From: Alteromonas ponticola
GTDB lineage: Bacteria; Pseudomonadota; Gammaproteobacteria; Enterobacterales; Alteromonadaceae
Reading direction: 5' to 3'
Assembly: GCF_012911815.1 (NCBI RefSeq)
Contig: NZ_JAATNW010000001.1
Location: 248,001-312,000, forward strand
Length of the DNA: 64,000 nucleotides
Part shown: positions 49,669-58,549 of the stretch, in pieces
Layout of the letters: each line of letters begins with the position of its first letter
Numbering within the stretch: the stretch's first letter is position 1
Position numbers and translations under genes: made by a program
The notes under the pieces: model-generated
Seen by the model: only the letters and a program-made list of their open reading frames with translations
Databases searched by the model: none
What the model was told of the DNA's origin: nothing

Positions 49669-50595
49669 CTAGAGCTTGCCTTCCAGTTCAGGAAGTACAT
49701 CAAATAAATCCGCCACCAATCCGTAATCAGCTACCTGGAATATGGGCGCTTCTTCGTCTTTATTAATGGCAACGATGACCTTTGAGTCTTTCATCCCGGC
49801 CAGGTGCTGAATAGCCCCGGAAATCCCTACCGCAATATAAAGTTGTGGTGCGACAATTTTACCTGTCTGACCCACTTGCATATCATTAGGTACAAACCCT
49901 GCGTCCACGGCCGCACGAGACGCACCAATCGCCGCGCCAAGTTTATCTGCGATTCCTTCCAATAATTTAAAGTTTTCGCCGTTTTGCATACCCCGGCCAC
50001 CAGAGATAACCACTTCTGCAGCGGTCAACTCTGGACGTTCTGACTTTGTCAGCTCTTCTTTAACAAAGGCCGACTTGTCCGCTTCTTTCACGGTATCAAC
50101 GCTTTCGATTGCAGCATCGTTATTTGAATCAACAGCATCAAATGCAGAAGCACGCACCGTCACCACCTTTACCGCATCTTCTGTTTGCACGGTTGCAATA
50201 GCGTTACCAGCGTAGATTGGACGCACAAAGGTGTCCGCAGTTTCAACACCAATGATGTCGGAAATTTGTGCCACATCAAGCAGCGCGGCGACGCGCGGCA
50301 TAAAGTTCTTACCCGTGGTGGTCGCTGCTGCAAGAATATGGGTATACCCCGCAGCCAGGGACACCATCAGGTCAGCAATATTTTCTGCAAGCTGATGACC
50401 GTAAGCGGTGTTATCGGCAACCAACACTTTCTTGACGCCATCAATTTTCGCAGCGGCTTCTGCAACTGACTGACAATTTTCACCCACGACTAATACGTGA
50501 ATGTCATCGCCCATTTTAGCAGCGGCACCGACGACTTTAGCAGTCTCCGGTTTAAGGTGTGAATTATCGTGTTCAGCGTAAATTAAAATAGACAT
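49669..50595 (-). CDS. etfA: Electron transfer flavoprotein, alpha subunit
   Basis: FAD-carrying subunit of the ETF heterodimer that collects electrons from acyl-CoA dehydrogenases and passes them to ETF:ubiquinone oxidoreductase. The 308-residue protein has an N-terminal alpha/beta domain and the C-terminal FAD domain with VISGGRGMQNGENFKLLEGIAD (about 195-216), PQLYIAVGISGAIQHLAGM and VAINKDEEAPIFQVADYGLVAD. Its start overlaps the etfB stop by one base (TGATG). Confidence 0.97.
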   Translation of the reverse strand: MSILIYAEHDNSHLKPETAKVVGAAAKMGDDIHVLVVGENCQSVAEAAAKIDGVKKVLVADNTAYGHQLAENIADLMVSLAAGYTHILAAATTTGKNFMPRVAALLDVAQISDIIGVETADTFVRPIYAGNAIATVQTEDAVKVVTVRASAFDAVDSNNDAAIESVDTVKEADKSAFVKEELTKSERPELTAAEVVISGGRGMQNGENFKLLEGIADKLGAAIGASRAAVDAGFVPNDMQVGQTGKIVAPQLYIAVGISGAIQHLAGMKDSKVIVAINKDEEAPIFQVADYGLVADLFDVLPELEGKL

Positions 50596-51344
50596 CAGAT
50601 CACCTTCGCTTCGTTTTTCAGTTTATCTACCAGTTCAGCCACGTCCGCAACCTTCACTCCGCCTTCACGCTTAGGTGGGGGGGTGACTTTGATGACCTTG
50701 ACTTTAGATTCCAGTGAAACACCATAATCAGCGGCCGATTTGACGTCTAACGGCTTACGTTTCGCTTTCATGATATTCGGCAATGACGCGTAACGAGGCT
50801 CGTTCAAACGCAGATCTGTGGTAACCACAGCTGGCAAATTTATCGCCACGGTTTGCAAACCGCCATCAATTTCGCGGGTTACATTCACTTTGTCACCGTC
50901 AACCGACACCTCTGAAGCAAACGTCCCCTGAGGCATGCCAGTTAACGCCGCTAACATCTGACCGGTCTGATTATTATCAGAGTCGATGCTTTGTTTGCCC
51001 AGGATAACCAGCTGTGGTTGCTCTTCTTCAACCACTTTAGCGAGTAATTTTGCCACTTGAAGCGAATCTAAATTGGACTCCGCATCAATATGTAGACCGC
51101 GATCAGCACCAAGTGCTAATGCAGTTCGAATTTGCTCCTGACAGCTTTTATCGCCAATGGAAACGACAATCACCTCTTCGGCAACGCCTTTTTCTTTTAA
51201 TCGCACGGCTTCTTCAACCGCAATTTCACAAAATGGGTTAATGGCCATTTTTGCATTAGTCAGGTCAACGCCGGATTCATCGGCTTTTACTCTCACCTTG
51301 ACGTTATAATCGATAGCTCGTTTTACTGGGACGAGTATTTTCAT
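50595..51344 (-). CDS. etfB: Electron transfer flavoprotein, beta subunit
   Basis: AMP-binding subunit of ETF, 249 residues. Signatures: [40 protein letters not shown] and the family block around [45 protein letters not shown] (about 163-207). First gene of etfBA, divergent from etfD across 285 bases with two long palindromes. Confidence 0.97.
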   Translation of the reverse strand: MKILVPVKRAIDYNVKVRVKADESGVDLTNAKMAINPFCEIAVEEAVRLKEKGVAEEVIVVSIGDKSCQEQIRTALALGADRGLHIDAESNLDSLQVAKLLAKVVEEEQPQLVILGKQSIDSDNNQTGQMLAALTGMPQGTFASEVSVDGDKVNVTREIDGGLQTVAINLPAVVTTDLRLNEPRYASLPNIMKAKRKPLDVKSAADYGVSLESKVKVIKVTPPPKREGGVKVADVAELVDKLKNEAKVI

Positions 51345-51472
51345 GATTTACCTCAATCGTTGAGTTTAAAGGCACTGCGGATCTTACGTATTTTCCCAAT
51401 ATTTGGTTGGATGTGTTTAACAAAAACACGGCAAAAACACATTAAGTACCCATGCCCTTTCTGGTGTAGGGT

Positions 51473-51490
51473 GTTTACGTTAACGTAAAC
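51473..51490. promoter_or_regulatory. LiuR-like operator 1 between etfBA and etfD
   Basis: GTTTACGTTAACGTAAAC is a perfect 18-base palindrome. It resembles the operator described for LiuR, a MerR-family regulator of branched-chain amino acid catabolism (TTTACGTaaACGTAAA type). Confidence 0.65.
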
Positions 51491-51510
51491 TGCAGTGAAA
51501 TGTACTTACT

Positions 51511-51528
51511 GTTGACGTAAACGTCAAC
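51511..51528. promoter_or_regulatory. LiuR-like operator 2 between etfBA and etfD
   Basis: GTTGACGTAAACGTCAAC has perfect 8-base arms around AA. Its centre is 38 bases from that of operator 1. Two sites of one design in one divergent region imply a shared regulator for both ETF transcripts. Confidence 0.65.
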
Positions 51529-51575
51529 CTGCTTTACCTTTCCCACCCAATATAATTACATAAATTTGACAACTG

Positions 51576-51595
51576 TATAGCTGCTTTCAGCTATA
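51576..51595. repeat. Inverted repeat TATAGCTG-CTTT-CAGCTATA upstream of etfD
   Basis: Perfect 8-4-8 repeat ending 34 bases before the etfD GTG. It overlaps a TATAGT (51592-51597) that is preceded by TTGACA (51566-51571) at 20 bases, longer than optimal. It could be an mRNA hairpin or an extra operator at the promoter. Confidence 0.5.
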
Positions 51596-51629
51596 GTGCA
51601 GGTATAAATAACAAATGAGGAGCCAGCTT

Positions 51630-53276
51630 GTGGAACGAGAATCGATGGAATTTGACGTGGTGATTGTTGGTGCAGGCCCTGCTGGACTCTCAACAGCCTG
51701 TCGATTGATGCAATTGGCTAAAGAAAAAAAGCAGGAACTGATGGTCTGCGTGGTTGAAAAAGGATCAGAAGTGGGTGCGCATATCTTATCCGGCGCGGTA
51801 TTTGAACCCAGAGCACTTCAGGAGCTATTCCCGGACTGGAAGGAAAAAGGCGCACCGTTAAATACCCCCGTAACCAAAGACGAGATATACCTGCTGTCAA
51901 ACGATCAGGATGCTAAAAAGCTGCCCAATGCAATGACACCTAAGACCATGCATAACGAAGGTAATTACATTGTATCCATGGGCAACGTATGTCGCTGGCT
52001 AGCAGAACAGGCAGAAGCCCTCGGCATTGAAGTATTTCCAGGTTTCCCAGCTGCACAAATTATTTATAACGATGATGGCAGTGTAGGTGGTGTGATCACA
52101 GGCGACATGGGAATTGGCGCAAATGGCGAACATAAAGACAGTTACATGCCGGGCATGGAATTACGCGCCAAATATACGGTTTTTGCCGAAGGCAGCCGAG
52201 GTCATTTGGGCAAAGAACTCATTGAAAAATTCGCCTTGGATAAGGATGCCACTGCACAGCACTACGCTATCGGCTTCAAGGAAATATGGGATATTGATCC
52301 CGCACTGCACCAGCCCGGCTTGGTGGTTCATACTGCAGGCTGGCCACTGGATGAAGCGTCCGGTGGCAGTTATTTGTATCATGCAGAAGATAACCAGGTT
52401 CTGGTCGGTCTCATTGTCGACCTCGATTATAAAAATCCATATTTAAGCCCGTTCCACGAATTTCAACGGTTAAAACATCATCCCTTGTTCAGTCAATATC
52501 TGAAAGGGGGTAAGCGGATTTCTTATGGTGCCAGAGCTATTACCAAAGGCGGCTTGAATTCATTGCCGAAAATGACCTTCCCTGGCGGCTTTTTGGTAGG
52601 ATGCAACGCGGGAACGCTGAACTTCGCCAAAATTAAAGGGAATCATACCGCAATGAAATCAGGCATGTTGACTGCTGAAGCCATTTTTGAAGCTTTGGCT
52701 AAGGCTGACGAGGCGCCCCAGGAAGTGACAGCGTACACTGATAAATTCAAACAATCCTGGGTACACGAAGAACTTTATAAATCCCGTAATTTCGGTCCGG
52801 CAATTCATAAGTTTGGGAATTTCTGGGGCGGTGCATTTAACACTATTGAACAAAATCTATTTGGTGGCAATCTGTTTGTCACTCTCAAGGATGACACTAA
52901 AGATTATGCCAAAATGGAAACAGTGGATTCTCACCAGAAAATAGATTATCCCAAACCAGACGGTGAACTGAGTTTCGATAAACTTTCTTCGGTATTTTTA
53001 TCCAATACTAATCACGAAGAAGATCAACCCTGTCACTTACAATTAAAAGATAAATCAATTCCAATAGAAGTAAATCTACCGAAATTTGATGAGCCCGCAC
53101 AGCGATATTGTCCAGCTGGTGTATATGAAGTGGTGGAAGAAGCTGGCCAACCCAAATTTCAAATTAACGCGCAAAATTGTATTCACTGCAAAACATGCGA
53201 CATTAAAGACCCGTCACAAAATATTCGTTGGGTAACACCGGAAGGTACAGGCGGACCAAATTACCCCAATATGTAA
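51630..53276 (+). CDS. etfD: Electron transfer flavoprotein-ubiquinone oxidoreductase
   Basis: Membrane-associated FAD and [4Fe-4S] enzyme that moves electrons from ETF to ubiquinone. The GTG at 51630 is 7 bases after TGAGGAG and yields the typical start MERESMEFDVVIVGAGPAGL (548 residues); a reading from 51615 would contain the ribosome site. FAD fold at about 8-35, VEKGSEVGAHILSGAVFEP, GYGARAITKGGLNSLPKM-like region, and C-terminal cluster cysteines in YCPAGVYEV and CIHCKTCDIKDPSQNI. Divergent from etfBA. Confidence 0.97.
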   Translation: MERESMEFDVVIVGAGPAGLSTACRLMQLAKEKKQELMVCVVEKGSEVGAHILSGAVFEPRALQELFPDWKEKGAPLNTPVTKDEIYLLSNDQDAKKLPNAMTPKTMHNEGNYIVSMGNVCRWLAEQAEALGIEVFPGFPAAQIIYNDDGSVGGVITGDMGIGANGEHKDSYMPGMELRAKYTVFAEGSRGHLGKELIEKFALDKDATAQHYAIGFKEIWDIDPALHQPGLVVHTAGWPLDEASGGSYLYHAEDNQVLVGLIVDLDYKNPYLSPFHEFQRLKHHPLFSQYLKGGKRISYGARAITKGGLNSLPKMTFPGGFLVGCNAGTLNFAKIKGNHTAMKSGMLTAEAIFEALAKADEAPQEVTAYTDKFKQSWVHEELYKSRNFGPAIHKFGNFWGGAFNTIEQNLFGGNLFVTLKDDTKDYAKMETVDSHQKIDYPKPDGELSFDKLSSVFLSNTNHEEDQPCHLQLKDKSIPIEVNLPKFDEPAQRYCPAGVYEVVEEAGQPKFQINAQNCIHCKTCDIKDPSQNIRWVTPEGTGGPNYPNM

Positions 53277-53293
53277 TGAAAAGTTTTGAAATT

Positions 53294-53323
53294 AAAAAAG
53301 CGGATAATCTCCGCTTTTTTTTT
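53294..53323 (+). terminator. Rho-independent terminator after etfD
   Basis: AAAAAAGCGGA and TCCGCTTTTTT with a 5-base loop and nine T in a row, 17 bases after etfD. Confidence 0.9.
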
Positions 53324-53345
53324 CATAAAATTTCTCATATTATTA

Positions 53346-53365
53346 AATTGAATGATAATTCAATT
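53346..53365. repeat. Inverted repeat AATTGAAT-GATA-ATTCAATT before the H-NS-like gene
   Basis: Perfect 8-4-8 repeat immediately before the ribosome site (AAGG at 53368-53371) and 13 bases before the ATG. AT-rich and possibly bent; H-NS-type proteins often bind their own promoter. Confidence 0.45.
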
Positions 53366-53378
53366 GCAAGGTTTTTAA

Positions 53379-53780
53379 ATGAATGATTTTTTAAACGTAT
53401 TGACGCATGGAAGACGTTTACAGGGAGCGGTTAAAGATTTAAGTGTTGCTGAGTTAGAAGAAGTACAGCAAAAATTAAACGCGATTATTGAAAAGAGAAA
53501 AGCAAAAGAAGAAAAAGCGCAACAAGCGGAAAAAGAACGGCTTGCCAGTGCGGAAAAAATTCATTCACAGATGAAAGAATTAGGGGTAAATGTTGAAGAT
53601 CTGCAAAAATTGCAGACGTCTAAAAATGTCGCCAGCAAACCCAAAAAGAAACGTCCTGTAAAATACCAGTTAAAGGACAAACATGGTGAAACGCACTCAT
53701 GGACTGGGATAGGAAGAATGCCAAAAGTGTTCAAGGATGCGATTGAAAAAGGTAAGAAATTACAGAATTTCTCAATTTAG
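53379..53780 (+). CDS. hns: H-NS family nucleoid-associated protein
   Basis: A 133-residue protein with an N-terminal oligomerisation domain (about 1-65, ending in a charged coiled coil rich in K, E and A), a short basic linker and a C-terminal DNA-binding domain where HSWTGIGRMPKVF (about 107-119) corresponds to the TWTGQGRTP AT-hook-like loop of H-NS. It silences AT-rich, often horizontally acquired DNA. It sits alone between etfD and ybfF with its own terminator-flanked unit. Whether it is the main H-NS or a paralogue cannot be told. Confidence 0.9.
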   Translation: MNDFLNVLTHGRRLQGAVKDLSVAELEEVQQKLNAIIEKRKAKEEKAQQAEKERLASAEKIHSQMKELGVNVEDLQKLQTSKNVASKPKKKRPVKYQLKDKHGETHSWTGIGRMPKVFKDAIEKGKKLQNFSI

Positions 53781-53898
53781 CGTCATTCTCCTTCTCAAGT
53801 TTTAACCTTTTTCCGTTCACCTGATGGTGAATGGTTAAAAGTAACCTACGGGTGGCTGAGCCACCTGTTTGTTTTTTCAGTTTAAGAAAAAGCTACCT

Positions 53899-54684
53899 AT
53901 GTTAAATCACTTACATGCTGAAAAACATCAGCTCGATAAAGATGCCCCCTGGTTGATTCTGCTGCATGGGTTATTCGGTAATCTGGATAATCTGGCGGTG
54001 ATCAAACGTCATTTTTCGTCTAAGTTCAACATCTTGAACATTGACCTTCCCGATCATGGCCACTCGGTAAAATTGGACTCATTCTCGTTTGCACAATGGT
54101 CTCAGTTGCTGTCTTCCACCCTTACTGAACATCACATAAACACCTGTTATGTGCTCGGACATTCTTTGGGAGGCAAACTTGCCATGCAATTTGCTTTGGC
54201 ACAGCCACATACAGTGGCAGGACTTATTGTGGCTGATATAGCCCCAGTGAACTACCCGCCCCGCCACCACCAGGTATTTCAGGGTATAAACAATGTTGAG
54301 TTATCGAATATCAGCCGTCGCCAGGACGCAGATAAACAATTGGCTCGTTATATTCCAGAAGCCGGGGTCAGACAGTTCCTGCTCAAAAGCCTTTTTCAAA
54401 GCGAGGATAAACGCTGGCATTGGCGCTTCAATGTGAAAAATTTAATTCAACATTATGATGCCATCTGTGACTGGCCTCACAGTGACCTGACTTACTCGGG
54501 TCCAACCCTTTTCATCAAGGGGGAATTATCAGACTATCTTACCATGCAGTATCAAGATCAGGTACTACAGTACTTCCCTCAATCGAAAGCTCAAGTCATT
54601 CAGGGTGCAGGACACTGGCTTCACGCTGAAAAACCACAGGCATTTAATCGCAGCGTGGAGCGTTTTTTGAGTCAACAGGATTGA
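53899..54684 (+). CDS. ybfF: Alpha/beta hydrolase, YbfF-type esterase
   Basis: From the ATG at 53899 the protein has 261 residues (E. coli YbfF 254) with LILLHGLFGNLDNLAVI (oxyanion region, about 19-35), nucleophile elbow GHSLGG (about 86-91), and GAGHWLHAEKP with the catalytic His near the C-terminus. Thioesterase/esterase activity toward acyl-CoA-like substrates is reported for the family. The gene precedes a DUF2788 gene and fldA, as in enterobacteria. Confidence 0.9.
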   Translation: MLNHLHAEKHQLDKDAPWLILLHGLFGNLDNLAVIKRHFSSKFNILNIDLPDHGHSVKLDSFSFAQWSQLLSSTLTEHHINTCYVLGHSLGGKLAMQFALAQPHTVAGLIVADIAPVNYPPRHHQVFQGINNVELSNISRRQDADKQLARYIPEAGVRQFLLKSLFQSEDKRWHWRFNVKNLIQHYDAICDWPHSDLTYSGPTLFIKGELSDYLTMQYQDQVLQYFPQSKAQVIQGAGHWLHAEKPQAFNRSVERFLSQQD

Positions 54685-54836
54685 AATTGCGATCTTCTAC
54701 CCTATGTTAGTGGGTAACGAAAGGCATGTAATGAGAATGATTTACGGTTGCTAAATCTCAGCTTTGTACTGCGCGGCTTAACCATATTGTGCTATAGTTG
54801 CCGCCCTGTCGAATTAAGCAAAACATATTAGACTGT

Positions 54837-55055
54837 ATGATTGCCGAAAATTACGAAACAATTGAAACCGTTGTATTGTATGTCACGCTATTCGGGCTGT
54901 TTGCGCTAATGAGCTATGCGGTTCATGATGTGTTAAAGAAAAACGATGTCCCCCTGATTGGCCGCGTTGTAGCGTATGGCGTATTGGGTCTGGGTGCATT
55001 GGGTTTTGTTGCGAAAGGTATTATTGAGCTATTCTGGCTCAGTACCGGGGTATAA
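54837..55055 (+). CDS. DUF2788 small membrane protein
   Basis: From the ATG at 54837, 72 residues with two hydrophobic helices (about 9-28 and 41-63) joined by HDVLKKNDVPLIGR, the family core. Inner-membrane protein of unknown function. Placed 26 bases before fldA on the same strand, so the two probably share a transcript. Confidence 0.82.
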   Translation: MIAENYETIETVVLYVTLFGLFALMSYAVHDVLKKNDVPLIGRVVAYGVLGLGALGFVAKGIIELFWLSTGV

Positions 55056-55081
55056 ATTTTTTAGTTTTTAAGAGGTTAAAT

Positions 55082-55606
55082 ATGGCGAGTGTTGGCCTAT
55101 TTTTTGGCAGCGATACGGGAAACACCGAACACGTTGCGAAGATGATTCAAAAAGAATTAGGTAAACAGCTAATTGATGTGCGTGATATTGCAAAAAGTAC
55201 CAAAGAAGATATCGCAAATTTTGACCTGTTAATTTTCGGCATCCCGACGTGGTACTATGGCGAAGCGCAATGCGATTGGGATGATTTTTTCCCGGAATTG
55301 GAAGAAATTGATTTTGCAGATAAATTAGTCGCCATTTTTGGCTGCGGCGATCAGGAAGATTACGCTGAGTATTTCTTAGATGCCATGGGCATGATAAGAG
55401 ACATCGTTGAGCCGAAAGGGGCAATTTTGGTTGGTGCCTGGCCGACCGAAGGTTATGATTTTGAAGCCTCTAAAGGGCTACAGGACGACGCGCATTTTGT
55501 TGGTCTGGGTATTGATGAAGATCGTCAACCCGAGTTAACTGACAGTCGCGTGAAAGCCTGGTGTAAACAGTTGCACGATGAGCTTTGTCTGGCAGAACTG
55601 GCATAA
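55082..55606 (+). CDS. fldA: Flavodoxin, long-chain type
   Basis: FMN electron carrier of 174 residues for enzymes such as IspG/IspH, biotin synthase and methionine synthase reactivation. The phosphate loop FFGSDTGNTEHVAKMI is at about 7-22, GIPTWYYGEAQCDWDDFFPEL gives the 50s/60s loop, and IFGCGDQEDYAEYFLDAMG the 90s loop with the long-chain insertion. In many gammaproteobacteria fldA is directly followed by fur; here a chemoreceptor gene lies between them on the opposite strand. Confidence 0.96.
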   Translation: MASVGLFFGSDTGNTEHVAKMIQKELGKQLIDVRDIAKSTKEDIANFDLLIFGIPTWYYGEAQCDWDDFFPELEEIDFADKLVAIFGCGDQEDYAEYFLDAMGMIRDIVEPKGAILVGAWPTEGYDFEASKGLQDDAHFVGLGIDEDRQPELTDSRVKAWCKQLHDELCLAELA

Positions 55607-55625
55607 CAGCCAGTTCTCCCCTCCC

Positions 55626-57632
55626 TTACAGGCTAAAACGTTCAACCGCGCGTTTCAACGATTCCACCTGAGCGTCCAGTCGCATCACCGATTCATTAGA
55701 CAGTCGTGTACTTTCAGCACTTGAGTCAGCAAGACTGACAATGGTGTTAAGGCTATCAGCAACATCGGCCAGCAATTTATCCTGCATCCGGGTGTCATCC
55801 ACAATATGATGGTTAATCTGACTTAACGCTTCAATAATTTTGCGAATATCCTCTACCTGTTCACTCACTTGACTGGTGATGGTAACCCCTTTCTTAGCTT
55901 GCTCCCGACCTAAATTTATCGCCTTAACCGCTTGCGCGGCATCTTGCTGCAAACTGCCAATCATCGATTCAATCTCTTCCGTTGAATCATGCGTTCTGGT
56001 GGCCAGCGTTCGTACTTCATCTGCAACCACAGCGAAACCTCGTCCCTGATCTCCCGCGCGTGCAGCCTCTATCGCCGCATTCAGAGCCAACAAATTGGTC
56101 TGTTCTGCGATGGTCTTGATGACATCTAAAATACTGCCAATATTGCGGCTATTTTCATCCAGACGATGGATAATTGTTGCAGACTCCTCTGCCTGCGAGG
56201 CCTGGCTCTCAACCTGTCTGCGATTTTCGTGCACGAGTTGAGAAATATGATCGCTTTGGGTGGAAACCGAATTGAGCTTTTCCATTGCCAGGTTAATCTG
56301 CTCTAAGTTGCTTCTGCTGGTACTTTGAACATTCTCAGTATTGCGTGACGTAACTTGTACCTGTTCTCTCTGCTGATCAACATCCTGCAAGCTGCGCTCA
56401 CCCATCGACACACTTTCTTTAGTTACCGTGATAAGCTGTTTTTCCTGTTTGAGAATATTCCCAATTAACTCTCTTAAGTTGTCTGTCAAACTATTCACTT
56501 TTCGTGCAAGATCAGAGAATTCGTCGTTGCCCTCGTCACGCAATTTTTTGGATAAATCGCCCTTGCTCAACATGGTCAGGCCGCGATTAATTCTGGCTAA
56601 AGGCCGGGCAATACTGCGGGTAGAAATGACCGCCAGGATTGCCGCCGCCACCAATCCAAATGCAGACACGATAAGATTTCTCATCAGATTATTTTGCACC
56701 GTTTCTAAAATATCGTTTTGCCCGTCCAGACTTGACTGGCGCACATTGTCAAACAGAGTATTAATACTCGTAAGGGCAACATTTAATGCTTCTGACGCCG
56801 TTTGACGATGACGGTTACTTGCAGCAATCCTTGCCAGCTTTTGCTGTTGTAAGGCGACCAGACTATTCTCCCCCTGCAACCCGTCAACCAGCATTTCATA
56901 TTGTTCGTTAAACATGTCTACCGTGCCACCATCGTCCACGTCCTGTGCTAAGCGGTTTAAATATTCTTTGTCCACTTGTAGATTACTGAGCTGGTACTGC
57001 AGATCTTCAATAATATTCTGGGTCACCTGTTCGTCATTTGTGGTTCCCAATTCGCTAATCGCGGTGTTCATGGTTAACAATTTATTATCGATTGTTGTAC
57101 CTGCTCCGATCAGCGTGTTCACCGTAGGATCATTACTGTCCAGATAAGACAAATCGAGCATTAACGCGCTACCCTCATCCGCCACCCGCAACACCTCTTC
57201 CAGCTTGGTGGCCAACTGGGCTTCCAGAGCCTGCCGCTGCCGAATTGCCTCGTACATGGCGACGCTTTCGTTCAAGTAGGTGTCACTCGAGGATACTGCC
57301 AGGGCCAGTGTATCACTGGAACTGAGCATGGAGACCAGTTGACTGCGCTGCTCGGTAAACGTTTTTGCTTTCGCATCGAATTCAGTGCGGTTTTCGGCCA
57401 GACCCTGTACTGTTGATTCGTGATAACCATTCGCAGTAATCCGTGCGAGATTCAGAATATCGGTTTTCACCTCGACTGTTTGCGCCTGAACGGGCATTTT
57501 TTCTTCTATCACCACCACGGCTGATTGGCGAATATCGTTCAAACCGAAATAAGACAAAATACTGGTTAGCAAAAGTAAGCAACCAAAAAGCGCAAAACCC
57601 AGGGTAATTTTTTTGACGACCGTTAACTGCAT
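55626..57632 (-). CDS. Methyl-accepting chemotaxis protein
   Basis: A 668-residue chemoreceptor: membrane helix 1 (about 11-30), a helical periplasmic domain of about 290 residues, membrane helix 2 (about 320-342), HAMP (about 343-395) and a cytoplasmic signalling hairpin with the conserved tip [20 protein letters not shown]...[15 protein letters not shown] (about 497-540). It ends VERFSL without a CheR-docking NWETF pentapeptide. The long all-helical sensor region suggests a helical-bundle or double four-helix type; the ligand is unknown. Single gene inserted between fldA and fur in the opposite direction. Confidence 0.93.
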   Translation of the reverse strand: MQLTVVKKITLGFALFGCLLLLTSILSYFGLNDIRQSAVVVIEEKMPVQAQTVEVKTDILNLARITANGYHESTVQGLAENRTEFDAKAKTFTEQRSQLVSMLSSSDTLALAVSSSDTYLNESVAMYEAIRQRQALEAQLATKLEEVLRVADEGSALMLDLSYLDSNDPTVNTLIGAGTTIDNKLLTMNTAISELGTTNDEQVTQNIIEDLQYQLSNLQVDKEYLNRLAQDVDDGGTVDMFNEQYEMLVDGLQGENSLVALQQQKLARIAASNRHRQTASEALNVALTSINTLFDNVRQSSLDGQNDILETVQNNLMRNLIVSAFGLVAAAILAVISTRSIARPLARINRGLTMLSKGDLSKKLRDEGNDEFSDLARKVNSLTDNLRELIGNILKQEKQLITVTKESVSMGERSLQDVDQQREQVQVTSRNTENVQSTSRSNLEQINLAMEKLNSVSTQSDHISQLVHENRRQVESQASQAEESATIIHRLDENSRNIGSILDVIKTIAEQTNLLALNAAIEAARAGDQGRGFAVVADEVRTLATRTHDSTEEIESMIGSLQQDAAQAVKAINLGREQAKKGVTITSQVSEQVEDIRKIIEALSQINHHIVDDTRMQDKLLADVADSLNTIVSLADSSAESTRLSNESVMRLDAQVESLKRAVERFSL

Positions 57633-58076
57633 GAAATGACTCGCTCATATTAATTTCTGTTTCCACTTATTGTTTTTATCGTTGCGTGAAAACAAATTCG
57701 CTTTTTTTTATGTTACGCACTATCTGACAGCAGGCATTCACTGCTTTCAAAATCGAGCTTAGTAATAAAGTTTAAAGCCATGCGTGCACCACTAGCATAT
57801 CAACACAGAATTAGTTCTTTTTATTGTGCACGGGGTTTGTGTTGTATTAACTCAATTTTATACCACAAAAAAACCAGGTTTATTAAAGTTATCGTAACTT
57901 TTTTGTAAAACTTGAGATACATTCTTTGGCTCGAGCTTTTGTGGCTTGAGGATGGCGTTACGCTTCCGAATGGTCCTTTTTTAATCACTTATCATTTTAT
58001 ACTCGGCTTTTACTTCCAAATCTGAGCAAGTTACCTATAATAGAGCCTATCTTTAAGCAGCCAGCTATTACAATCT
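57633..58076. other. 444-base gene-free region between the chemoreceptor and fur
   Basis: AT-rich, with no reading frame of note. It must hold both divergent promoters. A TATAAT at 58036-58041, 36 bases before the fur start, is the clearest promoter element, with only a weak -35 upstream. No convincing Fur box or flagellar sigma-28 promoter was found by eye. AAGTTA-TCG-TAACTT (57886-57900) is a small palindrome of unknown meaning. Confidence 0.5.
58036..58041 (+). promoter_or_regulatory. -10 element of fur
   Basis: Consensus TATAAT 36 bases before the fur ATG. The -35 at 17 bases upstream is poor (CTTCCA), so activator help or a different spacing may apply. Confidence 0.5.
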
Positions 58077-58502
58077 ATGGATCAAAACAAAGAATTAAAA
58101 AAAGCGGGACTCAAAGTTACCCTTCCAAGATTGAAAATCCTTCAAATTCTTCAGGAACCTCAAAATCAGCATATCAGTGCAGAAGATGTTTATAAGATAT
58201 TGATTGAACATGGGGAAGAAATTGGGCTGGCGACCGTCTACCGCGTGTTGAACCAATTCGATGATGCGGGAATTCTCAATCGCCACCACTTTGAAGGTGG
58301 CAAGTCTGTGTTTGAAATCAGCCAGAAAGCCCATCACGATCATCTGGTGTGTTTAAAATGCGGTAAAGTTGTCGAGTTTGAAGATGATGTCATTGAGCAG
58401 CGTCAGACGGAAGTTGCCAAAAGAAACAACATGACGCTGACCCACCATAGTCTATATCTATATGGTGAATGCAATAAAGATAATTGCGAAGAGCAAGACT
58501 GA
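58077..58502 (+). CDS. fur: Ferric uptake regulator
   Basis: Fe(II)-dependent repressor of 141 residues. The winged-helix domain spans about 1-83 (LKVTLPRLKILQIL, GEEIGLATVYRVLNQFDDAGIL), then the metal-binding dimerisation domain with HHDHLVCLKCGKVVEF (His ligands and the first Cys pair) and a second Cys near the end (CNKDNC). Length and motifs match standard gammaproteobacterial Fur. It ends with a strong terminator. Confidence 0.97.
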   Translation: MDQNKELKKAGLKVTLPRLKILQILQEPQNQHISAEDVYKILIEHGEEIGLATVYRVLNQFDDAGILNRHHFEGGKSVFEISQKAHHDHLVCLKCGKVVEFEDDVIEQRQTEVAKRNNMTLTHHSLYLYGECNKDNCEEQD

Positions 58503-58517
58503 CTAACGTATCATTGA

Positions 58518-58546
58518 TAAAAAGCCTGCGTGAAGCAGGCTTTTTT
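58518..58546. terminator. Bidirectional terminator between fur and dat
   Basis: AAAAGCCTGC and GCAGGCTTTT with a 5-base loop, T run on the fur strand and A run on the other, placed 15 bases after fur and 3 bases beyond the dat stop. Confidence 0.88.
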
Positions 58547-58549
58547 ATG

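Noticed and set aside
57640..57720. Sigma-28 promoter for the chemoreceptor gene
   Set aside because: An ACGATAA occurs on the minus strand, but there is no TAAA at the required spacing.
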